Shown here piece by piece: positions 25,101 through 37,900 of a stretch of DNA of 64,000 nt. The notes beneath the pieces were generated by a model, which saw nothing but the letters and a program-made list of their open reading frames with translations, searched no databases and was not told the DNA's origin. Position numbers and translations under genes: made by a program. Each line of letters opens with the position of its first letter. Within the stretch, counting starts at the first letter, position 1. The stretch is from Trichoplax adhaerens (taxonomy: Eukaryota; Placozoa; Uniplacotomia; Trichoplacea; Trichoplacidae), in NCBI RefSeq assembly GCF_000150275.1, contig NW_002060943.1:10758331-10822330 (forward strand). Direction: 5' to 3'.

Positions 25101-28100
25101 TAACTAGTGCAAACTCCCGTCGCTTTACTGACGGTTTACGATAATGTGCTCATTTAATATCTTTTACGATATTCATGGTAATGTAATCGAGATAAGAGAA
25201 GAGAGAAATACCGGCACATTACGTTAATCTTAGAAATGTAGCAAAGAGATCGTCTCAATAGATACGTATAATGTAAAGTTCTTTGAATTCACTGCATACA
25301 GAACTATAATTTCATAATGCCATTACTGTAGTGTTGTAACATAAATTTTTATTTGTTCGCCAAGATTGGATATTTATACCCCATACGACATACATTTAAT
25401 ATAGGTCAATATCAATTGTAAAAATGTGCTGATAAATTAATCTGACCGTAAATAATAATCCTCGAGAACTAGTCTAAGTCAATTAAATATCTTTCAATAA
25501 TATATAACACAATATGCTATCACTGTTGATGCGACGCCAAGTGTGCAAAATCAACCACTTGATACGAATAGCAATGCACTGAAGACAAATTTTAAGCGAC
25601 TGACCCTACAGATTTCTTCCTTATATGAAAAGTATTTAATTATTTCATTTTACGATAATAATAAAACACGTTATTCCTTTACATTTGTCTTGTTAAATAC
25701 TACTACTTAAGATACCGTACTAGATTGATCATTAAGGATTAAAGGTTTTTGTACATACATTGATATTTACGAAAAATTTTGCTTCAACAATGGTTGCAAT
25801 CCCTTCGGAATAGATGTAGTGATTGTTTTAGTAGTTAATATAGCAGTTATTGTAGCGACTTTCTATTCAAAACATTTACAGTCAATTTTAAAATTGTTGT
25901 AGTAAAATGACAGCTACTGTAGCTAAAGCATTTTGTAAAATGACCATACTGCATAACATTTTGCAAAATGTCTTACCGTATTGTCATTTTGCAAAATACC
26001 CGGGCAGTTTGCAAAATGACCGATTTCGCATCCAGTCTCGTTCATATATACTGCGTACTAAATCGAATCTGTATTATATGGTAGGCTAGTTCATCGCATG
26101 CTTTATCCTATTTCTTAAACACTACAAGATGGAAGCATAAAACGCAAATATTGATTTCTGGTGGATATTCTGAAGTTATTGCCTCACTTGCAATGGTTAT
26201 TCCTTCCTTTAACTTATTACAGGTACTGTTTTCATTGAATTGGCTAACGTCAATTTAATAGAGTTTATCAAAATTCGGTCAATTTCTATGTATTCACATT
26301 GTCTGATATATTACTAGTTGTTATAATCTATAGATGGATGTACATGTGAGACAAGTAAATGCTACGACACATTCTATTCCAATGCATCTGAAAAATTACT
26401 GATCTTTTTCATATTTGTGTGACCATGAGTCTTTCAATTAGCGAATTAATAATGCATTCTACCTACGTATATTACCCAAGTATGATTAATACTGTACTGC
26501 CCATTTAGTGTATATTGTCATCTCCTTTCGTATCGCATACAGCAGCATAAAAATTATAAATTTATATTTAGCCGTTCTATTAATTTGAAGATAGCGATGA
26601 TATAGATTAATCGGATAGATACGATTAGTGAACTTCCCATATATTAATTTGAAGTAGTCGTAAAATTTATGCCTCCTGCTAAGAACGAAAACTTTGGCTA
26701 TTATCCATAAAGATTTTTTGGCTTATTTGTGAATCAACAAGTTTAGAATAAATGCTAAAATTGCTAATATTTAGAGTTATAAATCAAGTACGCATGGCTA
26801 CGACATGTTGTTAGTTATGTACTTGTAAAAGTTTATCACAATTATTATATGAACATCGCCGACATATTAATAGAATCTAGTATTAAAAATTTTCTCTTAC
26901 GACCTAGACGAACAATAAATGCGAGAAAAAATAGCATGATTTACAATATACCAATATCAAATATTGTTTAACTTATTTAATTTTCGAAGGTTATAGCTAT
27001 GATTCCTTAGTCATAGTCAGAATTTTTTGCTTAATATTAGCGGTAATAAACGACTGAGAGGCAGATACCGTTTGTTGAATTATTTTGGACGGAAATTATC
27101 ATGCTTTATTCGATATACTATAAATTAATTAATCTAATTGATTTAATTTAATAACTTTCAGGTTTCCTTTGCTTCAGTTAGCTCTGATCTATCAGATAGT
27201 GAAAAATATCACAACTTTTTCAGGACATGTCCTGATATAACACATCTAACACGACCAATTCTACCGGTTTTAGCGCATTACAATTGGACAAGTGTGGCTA
27301 TTTTACATACTGTTAGCGTAACCTTTAATAGGGTAATGCAATAATTGAATAATGAATTATATTAATAACTGGTATCGCTATACTACTAGATATTATAGAT
27401 AGAACAAAATCAAATGCGTATCAGCGATAGCATGAGATTATGCAATGTATTATATACTGTAGGAAAAGTTTTAATATTAGCTTATTTGATGCTTAGGGTG
27501 TTGAAATACTGAGACACGATCTTGGAAAAGCTGGAATAAAAGTTTTAGCTGACGAAGAATTTACATATTTATCTAACTTAAAAAGAGAACTAAAGAGTAT
27601 TCTGGTAAGTAGGATTACATGAAATGTACAGAATTACCTTCCTTAGGTAACGTAAGTAATTGATACAGTCTATTTCTTTTAGTATTAGAGGGTTATGTCA
27701 CAAGTTATTACGTCTCAACGAATTGTTACGCGACTTGTTATGAATTAATTAATGTAAAGTAGTCCTGCTGTAATATCTCAATTAAATGATTGAGAAATTT
27801 CATGAATTAGCTTATTCTTATACCTATACCCAGTCATTCATGTAAATCGTCTGCACTTATCACCGTAAAAATGTTCACCATTTCGCGTTTAATTACGATA
27901 GTTGCAGTCAGTTGATGAGAATTTTGTAGACTAGCTATTATTGTGATTATCGGATCAATAGTATCTATTCATTGGCGGTAAATTCCCCAGAATGTCACGC
28001 AGCTTGTTTGCGATTAATTTAGAAAAGGTTTACAATTAGTATGGTCAAATAATAGAAAATTCGTGGATTAGCTTATTACATTATAATAACTCGTGTACCC

Positions 28101-31100
28101 GCATTTTATAAAATGTTGATAGTTGCCTATCAAAGATCTTACTAATTATCCGACTACCAGCACAGTAAAATTGATCTCATGTTCGAGTAAATTTTAAACC
28201 TTGATTTTAAATTATATTGAATTAATTAATTATACGCGTACATTAAATCTGAAAGAATTACTGTGTTGTTTGAGATTGTAATACGTATATAGAATTTTTT
28301 ATAGTTAGCATGTTAAAAATATGACAATTTATTACATAGAATTATTCGACAAATTACTGCTACAATTTATAAACCTAATCGTGCGTACTGTTTGTATATT
28401 TGTAGGATAGCAAAGCACATATCATTATTGCGCTTATTCACGAAGCTGATGCAGTGAAAGCTTTCTGCCAAGTAATTTTTTCAAGTTTAACATTTTATTC
28501 CGATATATTGTCTACTCATTTAGACTAGAATTAGTTGCGTTGCAATGTAATTTACTATACACAAATATTCAATAACTTTATCGGCAGTATTATATAGTAT
28601 TTGGCTAAGTTATAACTACTTTATTCGAAAGCGTAGTATACGTATTTTTGATAATCACTGGATTCAGTATGGCTAATCTGTTTACAACATTAGTGACAGC
28701 TAATCTCAATTTAATAGCCGTGCCGCTCTCTAGAAGAGCATCGAGGATTTGTTCTATTGTGATAGTATTTGTTAAAGATATCAAAAAATGCAACGTAGTA
28801 AATGTGCCGTATTTGCAAGAATGTAGCTATACCATGACTAATATATTGAAGGCCGGTTATAGATATTTAGAAGTGCTCTAGAGCAATTTAGCGAACATCC
28901 GTCCCCGATTTTTAGGTGTAGAAGAGTTTGTTGCTAGCTGATTGAGATATTATAGCATTTTATTATTAATAACAGGCCTGGTACTTAGTCATTAACGCCT
29001 ACTGTACGAACTAAATGAGAAACTTATTCAGTGATTAAGACATAAAGATCTGAGCATAGCAAACAAATAAGGAAATTAAATTTTAAACTGTTTTGACTAT
29101 AAGAGTAAGATATTAATCCTAATATGGCTTAATCCTCTAAAGTATGTGTATTACTTTTAGAACAAATATTAAAAGAAGATTCAAAAATTTTTTTATTCTT
29201 AGTCATTGAAAGGCTAGCATTTTAGAGGGTGAAATATTTCTATCTATTTTCTAACTACAGTATAGTAATTTTAGCAAATACCAGCTTATATTTGGAGTAA
29301 ATTACAGGCTACGGTAATAAATTATAGCAATTGTTTAGTGCCCTTGAAATTACACTTAAATAAGCAAAAGGAACTTACATACTGAGCTTTAACAACACCT
29401 TAAACACTAGGCTTTTCATCTTGGTCTTTACGGAAGGGAATATGTATGGTTTGTAACTAGTTGGATAACGGAAAATTTCTGGACAAATAGTATCAATGAT
29501 GCAAGTATTAACTGTACCTCTGAACAAATTAAAGAAGCTGCGCAGAATTATCTTATAGTAGATTTCGTTGAAATCGAATACAATAATATCACTGCAGTAT
29601 CGGGAATGGTAAGTTGAGCAAAATGTCTGGTAATATTCATATACTGTACTGGCCAAAGCACAAACATTACGCAAAGTATTAAGTAATTATCATTCAGAAT
29701 TTTTTTCCAACTTGGCTAAAGTTTAACGTCATGAGAAAGTCTTATGCTAGTATGCCGCTATTTAATAACTGTGCTTTCATTACCATATTTAGACTCCTTA
29801 CCAATTTCAGCAACGCTACATAGACCTCGCTGAAAAAAAACAGATAGAAAAAAATCAATACGTTGGGTTTGCTTATGATGCTATTTGGGCCATAGGATTG
29901 TGTCTTGATAATGTTATCCGAGAATTGGCTGCCGAAAACAAGAGCTTAGATGATTTTCGGTATAGTGATTCTTTTGTCGGTAGGACCATTCTTAAAGAAA
30001 TGCGCAAAGTAAAATTTCAGGGGATTTCAGTAAGTAACATAAATCCAGCTATTCGGTAGAGGGCCGTGGACTAACTATTGCAATTCCTGTGATTACAATG
30101 ACTATATTCTTGATTACTGACATTTATTGATAGTTAAATTATAATGACAGATACTATTGTTTGGACAGGGATTTAAAATATTGAATAATTCTGATCAAGA
30201 GCCACCGGGTGTTAATCTTTTCAGGCAGCTACAAGGTGTGGCATAAACATAGGTATAAAGGCTGTAGTTAGCTGTATTTTTGATATGCTTTTATTAATAT
30301 TTAGGGAACAGAATTGTGAATGTTGGATTAATAGATAAAAATGACAGAATAGATTTTCAGGCAACAGAGTTAGTACCTATACGTTGGACAGGTAGCTGCA
30401 ACATTTACTTATTGTATATTAAAATAAATGTTAGATATTATTAAATGGAGGATAAACGCTAAATTATGAAATCTTATTAGGTGGACGGCCACCAGTATCA
30501 GGATATATTATTGAAGAAGTTCATGCAGGAATACCGTTGTATCTGTTTATTATCATGGCTTCTTTATCATTTATTGGAATCATAATAGCCGTCTTTTTTT
30601 TATTTTACAACTATCGATATCGAAATACTCGGTATTAAGATATGAAATAGATTAAGATAATATTTAACAATTTCATGTAGATGAATTGTTATCTACATAC
30701 GTAATTCACGAATTGATTATTAAAGTATCACCTATCATAAAATTTTAGTGGAATATTTATAAATGCAATCTTTCTTAGCCGAAGAACAAAAGCTTGTTAA
30801 ATGATGTAAGATGACAGATATCAACGAGTAATAATTTCCCATATTATTAGCAAGATTAGGATATCAAGTCCAAATCTCAATTATTTAATCCTGACTGGGT
30901 GCATCTTACTATACGCATCGGTTATTATCATGGGTATTGACGATAGTACAAGCTACCTTAATACATATTGCAAGGTAAGCCTGCAACTATCAATTATGCA
31001 ACTTTGTCTTTATTACACATTGAAGTTGGCAGAAATTAGTGAGATCTTACTATCGGACTAACTCTTTTCGGAATTTGTACGTAGCAAAACTCAAAATCCT

Positions 31101-32310
31101 GTAATATTGGAGATTTGCAATCGAGATTGATTAAAATATTACATCACTTCAGCAGATACCTGATAAATTCCTAAAATTTACTCAATTTCAAGTTGTTACG
31201 GAACATTACAGCTAGAATTTTTATAATTTCCTTAAATTTATATACCTGGATAGATAATACCATGGCTAAACAGTATTGGATTCTCCTTAGCAGCAGGGTC
31301 ACTATTTGCTAAAACGTATAGAGCTTACAAAGTTTTAACGACTAGATTTCGAATAACTTCGGTAAGATACGTATATCTACGGTAAATATCGAAGCTGTCG
31401 CTGTGATAAGTAACTTCTATTACTTATCCATTATAATTATTACTTGTAGCCATTAAAAGATTCTCATCTACTTGCAATTGTCCTGATATTAATGGCAATT
31501 GAAGCTATTCTACTAACCTTTTGGACAGCAATCGATCCATTAAAGGCGGAAAAAATGGCAGCTCCGCCAATCGTAAGTTTATTTATTCACTTTTATATCG
31601 TATCATTCGTATGTAAACTGTATGTAATAAGTTACGCATAAATATAGTTAACTAGACTACTACTCATTCTTATTTGAATCATAATACTTTCTTGTAATAA
31701 TTCTTATTCTATAAATCAATGCTAGTCTGATCCTAATCGATACAAATATAAAATTGTACATACTTACTGGGTATGTACATGCAATTATGGCGTTTATTGG
31801 CTTATCGCTACACTCATCCTGAACGGCATAGTGTTACTATTTGGGGCTTTTTTAGCTTACGAATCAAGAAAAATTAAACTCTCAGAGCTGAATGATTCTA
31901 AACAGATTGCTCTCTGTATATATAACATAACAATTTTGTGCATTATTATTATACCGATATCGTTTGTTATACCCAACAGTCATGGCGAAGTTTACGCCGC
32001 TATTGGTTGTCTAATATTGTATTGCACAACCATGTCATTATTTACCTTTTTCTTCCCTAAGGTACGACTAAGTTTTGTTATAAATACCTGTACTTATTAA
32101 AAAAACTACGATTTATATTTAAGTGTCAAGCAGATGATATGCACTTTCTAATATTGGTATAAATATGACATTATGTTTACCTAGATGAAGGGCAATGCTA
32201 AACCTTCTAGTATTCGATTTAGAATGAATGAAAATGCTTCAAGTAGGATGGCTAGCGAAAAATACGAAAGCGCTATGGGAAACTCAGAATTAATGTTATC
32301 TTGCAGGTAG
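22184..32310 (+). CDS. GABA-B-type class C GPCR, gene B
   Basis: Fifteen coding exons give about 772 residues: 22184-22462, 26085-26222, 27162-27332, 27497-27604, 28406-28471, 29411-29608, 29793-30029, 30169-30235, 30305-30391, 30481-30631, 30851-30974, 31254-31361, 31450-31572, 31726-32061, 32185-32310 (stop TAG). Each internal exon matches its counterpart in genes A and C in length or within one codon, and in phase. The N-terminus has a long hydrophobic signal segment. The flytrap domain carries HYNWTSVAIL, VKAFC, YVWFVTSW and AYDAIWA. The membrane domain carries RISSPNLNYL, FAKTYRAYKV and NDSKQIALCIYNI. The tail is about 42 residues and has no heptad repeat. Positions aligned with GABBR1 Ser269, His286, Tyr366 and Glu465 read Val, Cys, His and Tyr. 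A 3.6-kb first intron holds a solo LTR. AATAAA at 32432-32437 is a likely polyadenylation signal. Confidence 0.85.
23893..24444 (-). mobile_element. Solo LTR, family 1 (copy 2)
   Basis: A 552-bp element, the near-identical reverse complement of 6738-7285. It is flanked by the perfect 5-bp duplication GTTGG (23888-23892 and 24445-24449). On the + strand it begins TGTGATATATACC and ends GTTACATTACA. The reversed TATA (TTTTATA, 24047-24053) and polyadenylation signal (TTTATT, 23942-23947) show minus orientation. It lies in intron 1 of receptor gene B. The 62-codon frame common to both copies differs at only two residues, so both insertions are recent or one was gene-converted. Confidence 0.88.
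25103..25157 (+). repeat. 55-bp conserved module (copy 2)
   Basis: Matches 11544-11598 over 55 bp with one mismatch (A for G in the CGCTTT-R-CTGACGG part). The surrounding sequence is unrelated to the first copy, so it does not look like part of a longer shared element. It is located in intron 1 of receptor gene B. Confidence 0.6.
25907..26052. repeat. TTTTGCAAAATG repeat cluster next to exon 2 of gene B
   Basis: Four to five copies of the self-complementary word ATTTTGCAAAAT and variants occur in 130 bp. The last 70 bp (CCCGGGCAGTTTGCAAAATG, then a CGCATCCAG...TCATATAT block) match 50-103 at the left edge of the window. It ends about 30 bp before the splice acceptor of gene B exon 2 (26085). 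The 60-codon frame here is a translation of the repeat. Confidence 0.6.
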
Positions 32311-34940
32311 ACAAATTAAATTTTTTCATTTATATTCTAATAGTGAATATAAAAGAGGGTGCGAGGAAAATAAGGCACGAATCGTACGATAGTAGAAGCA
32401 TTTAGGATGTACTTTTTACTAATCGCCTCGAAATAAAATACATCAAACTTGAAAATCGTTTTAATTAATTAATGCTGATCGTTGTGATATTAAATTTCAT
32501 AACTTCTCTCTGCACCCCCCCCCCAAAAATATGTGAGAACATTCTGGTTTTATTTTAAAATTAAAACAGTTTATTCGTCACTAGCTTCGAATGAAATAAT
32601 GCCACTACCATCCCAATTATCTCAAATATGTGTTAAGTAGGGCTGCTTTTAACTGTCTTATATTCATGTAGGTACAAGGAAGGCAATGGCAAACGGCAAA
32701 CTGCTGTATAAGATATCTTCATGTAAACTCGGTAATGACATACAGCAGCAATTCCAGTCCATGGAATGATAAAAGCTTAAATTATGCTATTTTACGAAAA
32801 ATACGTGTACTTTTGAATTGAGTGTGGTTATGCTATGATAGTTTAAGACAATTTTGAATAGAAGGATGTTTTTTTGACCCATTTTACATGCTTATTTATA
32901 GAAATGATTACAAAAATTCATAGGGTGGTTTGATAATCTTAATTTAAGATCGTGTTGAGTCAGAATAGCTGTGCATTTCCAAAACTATAAATTCTATTAT
33001 ATGTTCTTGCATTCATCTCTGTTTAAAATATATATCTGAAATTGTGCTTGAATGGATAACAATCAGTTTAGATTGTCATTTATGTACAGGTTGCTAGCAG
33101 CCATGTAGCGTTTGGCAATCAAAATTGAAAGTTTGAAATTAATTTTAGTAAAATTTCTAAATAATTCAATTTTATCATAAGCAAGGAGATTGATTTAGCT
33201 AGATTATTGTAGATATTGTCGAAGATTAAATTTTAACTTTATGGTTATTTCTGTAGTCCTTCTCTTTTAACGAATCTACATGTAAATAAAGACATTTTCC
33301 CCTTTATGCACTACAGTTTACATCTACCGTGGTAATGTTTGTTAAGACATCCTTGCAAATCAAAATAAATCTAAGGATTTTCTTGTATACTGGTTGTCAA
33401 TCAGATTTCCTTTTGGAAGTTCGACTCCAAGAATGTACTGCATTTTGTAAATTTTATACTCAAAATCGTAGTTAAGAATCTCATACTGCAGTATAAAAGT
33501 ACCAGAAATATTCCATCTCGAAAAATTAGTTGATAGGTACCCTTGCAGTATGCATGTAAGAGTATGTCAAACTTCCATTGCTTCTTATTAGACCATCAAA
33601 GTTTGACGATTGAAAATAGATTATATTTACTACAGAATATCTATTTCTTCAAGACCTTTACAAGATTTGTGGCTACAATTCTGCACTTCCACCTTGAAAT
33701 CCGGCTGGTTATAAAAGTAATAAAAATCAATATTTCTATTTAGGATTGTTTGCCAATTTTTGATCATGCTGCATTAAATCTTAAATGTTTCAGTGGAGCA
33801 TATTCTGTAACTCAAGAATTTAATATATTTGATAAGCATATTATACCATAGTTATGGTGTTGATAATCTCTCGTTATAAGAGTAGTAGAAATACTAGTAA
33901 ATAGTTAATCAAAGAAAGTGGTTAATATGTGTTCTAGTTGCTTATCATATTGTGGCATTTTACTTATTAAATGATCAAACATTGCATTTATAGAATAGAG
34001 TGCTCTATATCCTCGGTACTTTCCAGAATTATTTCAAGTCGAATTTGACGATTTAACGTTATCTTCTCATTTCAATCAGCTTACAGCCAGCATGATTAAA
34101 CGTATTATAAAAATACTATCTCTAGCTTAATAATTATAATTGATGGAATTTTAATCCTACAACATCAAATCAAAACTTTCACAACGGATTTTTCGTTGGG
34201 CAGGTGTTTTAAGTCTAATAAATAGTAAATATTATGATATGGTCGCATTAAATATTAACTGTGAGTGAATAAAGCGAGTCAAGATGTCGTATACTCCTTT
34301 TTAACGGTACTGTAAATAATATTATCTATTGCATCGGAATGTTCTCAACTTATTCAACACGGTTTATAAATTTGGTCGAGTGATAATCGCTTACTAGTAA
34401 CCATAAATCAATCATACTTCAAATATAGTTTTACTTCGTAATGATATCGCTATTTGTGTTGTAATATTTATAATTTGAATTATTAAAGATTCTTTCAATC
34501 TGGTTACTGTTTGATATACATGCAGAGCTATACTGCTAAGATAGAAACTAGTATTTATTAATCACCTCATAAACAATTAATCTGTCCTTTTATAGGTCCT
34601 AAATTCTGTAACGCTTTAATCATAAGTTAACTTATTATGCAGCGCTGCCGCAGGTGAGAATTATCATCAAGATTATAGCTCATTCAGTAGTTAACCATAT
34701 AAAGTAATTGTAACAAAAATTCTTTTTAACAATGTTGCAGTCTGTTTTCGAGATGTAGTCATAAAACTCAGTACGGTACTTTTACTGGTCATAGTACTGT
34801 GTATTCGATGCAAATCACAGCTTACTGTCCCCAGTTAAAATTGCTGTTGACGAGAAAAATTCCGTATTGGAAAAAGCGAAAAATTTCAATCAACTTGTGC
34901 CCGACAACGTTACTACCGATTATTTCTAATTTGGAACAAG
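32311..34940. other. Spacer between receptor genes B and C
   Basis: It contains the 3' end of gene B (AATAAA at 32432-32437) and a C-run followed by A-run near 32514-32529. Otherwise it shows no recognisable genes or repeats. It must contain the promoter of gene C. Confidence 0.4.
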
Positions 34941-37900
34941 ATGATACAACAAATATTGTTAAACTTGATGTTATTTCTCATCATCGGCTTAATATTTCAT
35001 CCTGGTAATGGTGAACATTATACGCACGAAAATGAATTCAATATGGAACAACATAATAAAGGAGATTTATACATTGGAGGACTCTTTCCTGTGCATTCTA
35101 TTGGTTGGGATGCCAGTGGTGTTATACCTGCCGTTGAAATGGCTCTGGAAGACATAAATAATCGATCGGATATCCTAGCGGGCTACAAGCTTAAATTACT
35201 ATGGAAAGATACTCAGGTAAAGTATTTCCTTCAAGCAGTCTCGAATTTTCAACTCTATTTTAAAACATTTCGTCGAGTAGAAGCCACTGCATAGAAGAAC
35301 ATTACGACTGAATTACACAAACTGGTTTCTTGTGCCATGTATATTTTCGCTGACAGTGATTGTGGTTTGACATACGGTACTATTGAGGAAATGTCGAAAT
35401 TAAAACTTTTTCAGAGTTCTTTTACGGAAACAAAGTTGAAAACTTGATAGCGTTTACTAGCACCGCAGACACCCTTTGTTCTCAATTTTTTTCATAATTT
35501 ACGGTAACTCGTATGAAAAATTTTAAAGTCCATGCAATATGATATCGTTTATGATTCTATTTTTGTCATTCAAATCAAATAAAATATTGCAGTCGTCCAT
35601 ATACAATTTGATCTATCTGGATTTTGCCGTGCGACAAGATTTAGCTAGTATACTATAGCGTTGAGACATTGATGGTAATCTACTGCATAGTGATAGAGAT
35701 AATCCATTGGAATTTATTTTGTACCAACGGCTTTTGCTCGTTTAAGGAGAGATTATAATTACCAGACTTTCTATTATAATAACGACGGCCATTCGTCGAG
35801 ATTAATTCACTTTCTATTTAAGCAGACGTCATCTATGTTTTTTAGGGCAAGAATCACGTAGGTTTATCGGCATACTACGACATTCTTCGTAAGCCTCCAA
35901 CCAAAGTTACAATCTTGGGGCCTGGATTTACGAATATAGCCACAATGACGGCGGAGAATTCCCATTTTTATAATTTAGTGCAGGTAACATGATAAATAAA
36001 GTAAGATAGGTGACCGTGATACAGATTATTATTATTATAGGATCACGTACGGTGCTCTAACCTTGTCTTTAAAGATATTCAGCCTGTAAAATTATTTTCT
36101 CGAATTATTTCGTTGCATATCGGCTGGTATTTCTTAACGTTATGACGATAAAAAATTTCTAGTGGTAGTTTGGATATTTAATGCTTACGGCTTAAATTTC
36201 ACCATTTTGCGGCTGTAAAGATTAAAATATCATTGTATAGCTAGCAATCGTTATTACCATAGTTGATTTTATTTTTCCTATAAGATTAGAATAGATTCGA
36301 TTGGATAATGGCCGGATCACTATAGTTTTTATTAATTCTGTAATATTAATTAAAATACATTCACTATTCCACATGCTCTGACTACTATCAATTAGTTGTA
36401 AAATAACCGGGTGAAAATTTCATAAACCGTTAGTGAAAGTGCTACTTTGCTGAAAATGGATTAGTGTCTCAGCGAATTTTTATTACCAACACGGTGATTG
36501 ATGAAATTTTGCCCGAAGCAATCATATCAGCCCTGATGCCACTGAATGTAGTAATATTTTTAGTTTTCTTATATAAACTGTTTATATTACCAAGTTTTCC
36601 TAAGACTATGTTGACTACGTCATTCAATTTGATCAGGCAGAAAATTACGAAAGATGAAATATTGGAACTTGCAATTTTATTATCGCTGATATTTACCTTC
36701 ATTTTGCGGTTTAAACTGGTAGATAAATATTGTGATGTATTGCAGTCTTCAATTTCGTTCTTAATTAACCAATTTTATTTTACTGCCTGTATAATACCTG
36801 ACGATTTGTCTTATAACGCTAATAGAAGACTCTTGCTCTTTCCATCTTGCTTAAATACCAGAAAGAAAATAATCCCTTGTAACTGTATTCATACCATACG
36901 TAAATGTAGATTTTATCCTTCGTTTCTATCTAGGCTTACTTTGTTCATTTTTGATCGGTTCTAATTCCTCCAAATAGTAACTGTTGAGAGTTCTAATTTC
37001 GTCACCCATTTTAAAGATTTAGTTGCCAATAGATCAATACTGTACTGTGTCGCGCTTTTTATTTTCTGATTATAATTAAACACACTCCTGCACCTGATTA
37101 ATTGACTTTATTGCGTATCAAACCTACGTAATATTGTTAATAGTGATCTTTATTCTTCATCTTGTTTTTACCAAATCGTTGAGGGGAGTACTACGTTAAG
37201 AAATAGTATAAAATGTTCTATGTTACAACAACATTTTTGTTCAGTAAATATCTCAAAAATAAATGCTTTACAGTAATATTCGAAGCAGATTTTATTAATA
37301 TCATCAAACAGTCGATAACCCTTGAATGAAATGTTTCCCTATCTGTTCACTTAGAACGAAGAAAAGCAAAAATGAGAAATTACTTCATCATCATTAGTAA
37401 ATTTAATGCTTTATTTCAAGTTTGCGTGTTTAATTAACATCATAATTGTCATTTTCTTCTCGCAGGTATCCTACTCAGCAGAGGGTGCTCGTTTATCAGA
37501 CAGAAATCTCTTTCCTACGTTTTTTCGTACCTGCTATAATCCGAGTTCATTCAGTTCACAATTAGTAACCATATTACTTCATTTCAACTGGACTGAAGTT
37601 GGCCTTCTTTATGCGAATAGTGACGATTTTAGCCATGTAAGTCGGCTTTAAAAGTAATAATAACAAGATCTACATCTTTTTCTCCTTGTGGTCATTTCAA
37701 GACGAATACCGCATAGTTGATAAACAAAATCGATTTGTTAATTATCACTATTCATCATAGTCGGTAAATTCATTAAAGAAGAGCTTCTCTCAAGCTGGTA
37801 TCAAAATTGCTATTGCTGAAGACTTTGCTGCCGGTTCATCTATGGAACGAGAAGTTACTCGGATTAAGGTATATCGTAAATAATGCTTAAAGTTTTAAAT

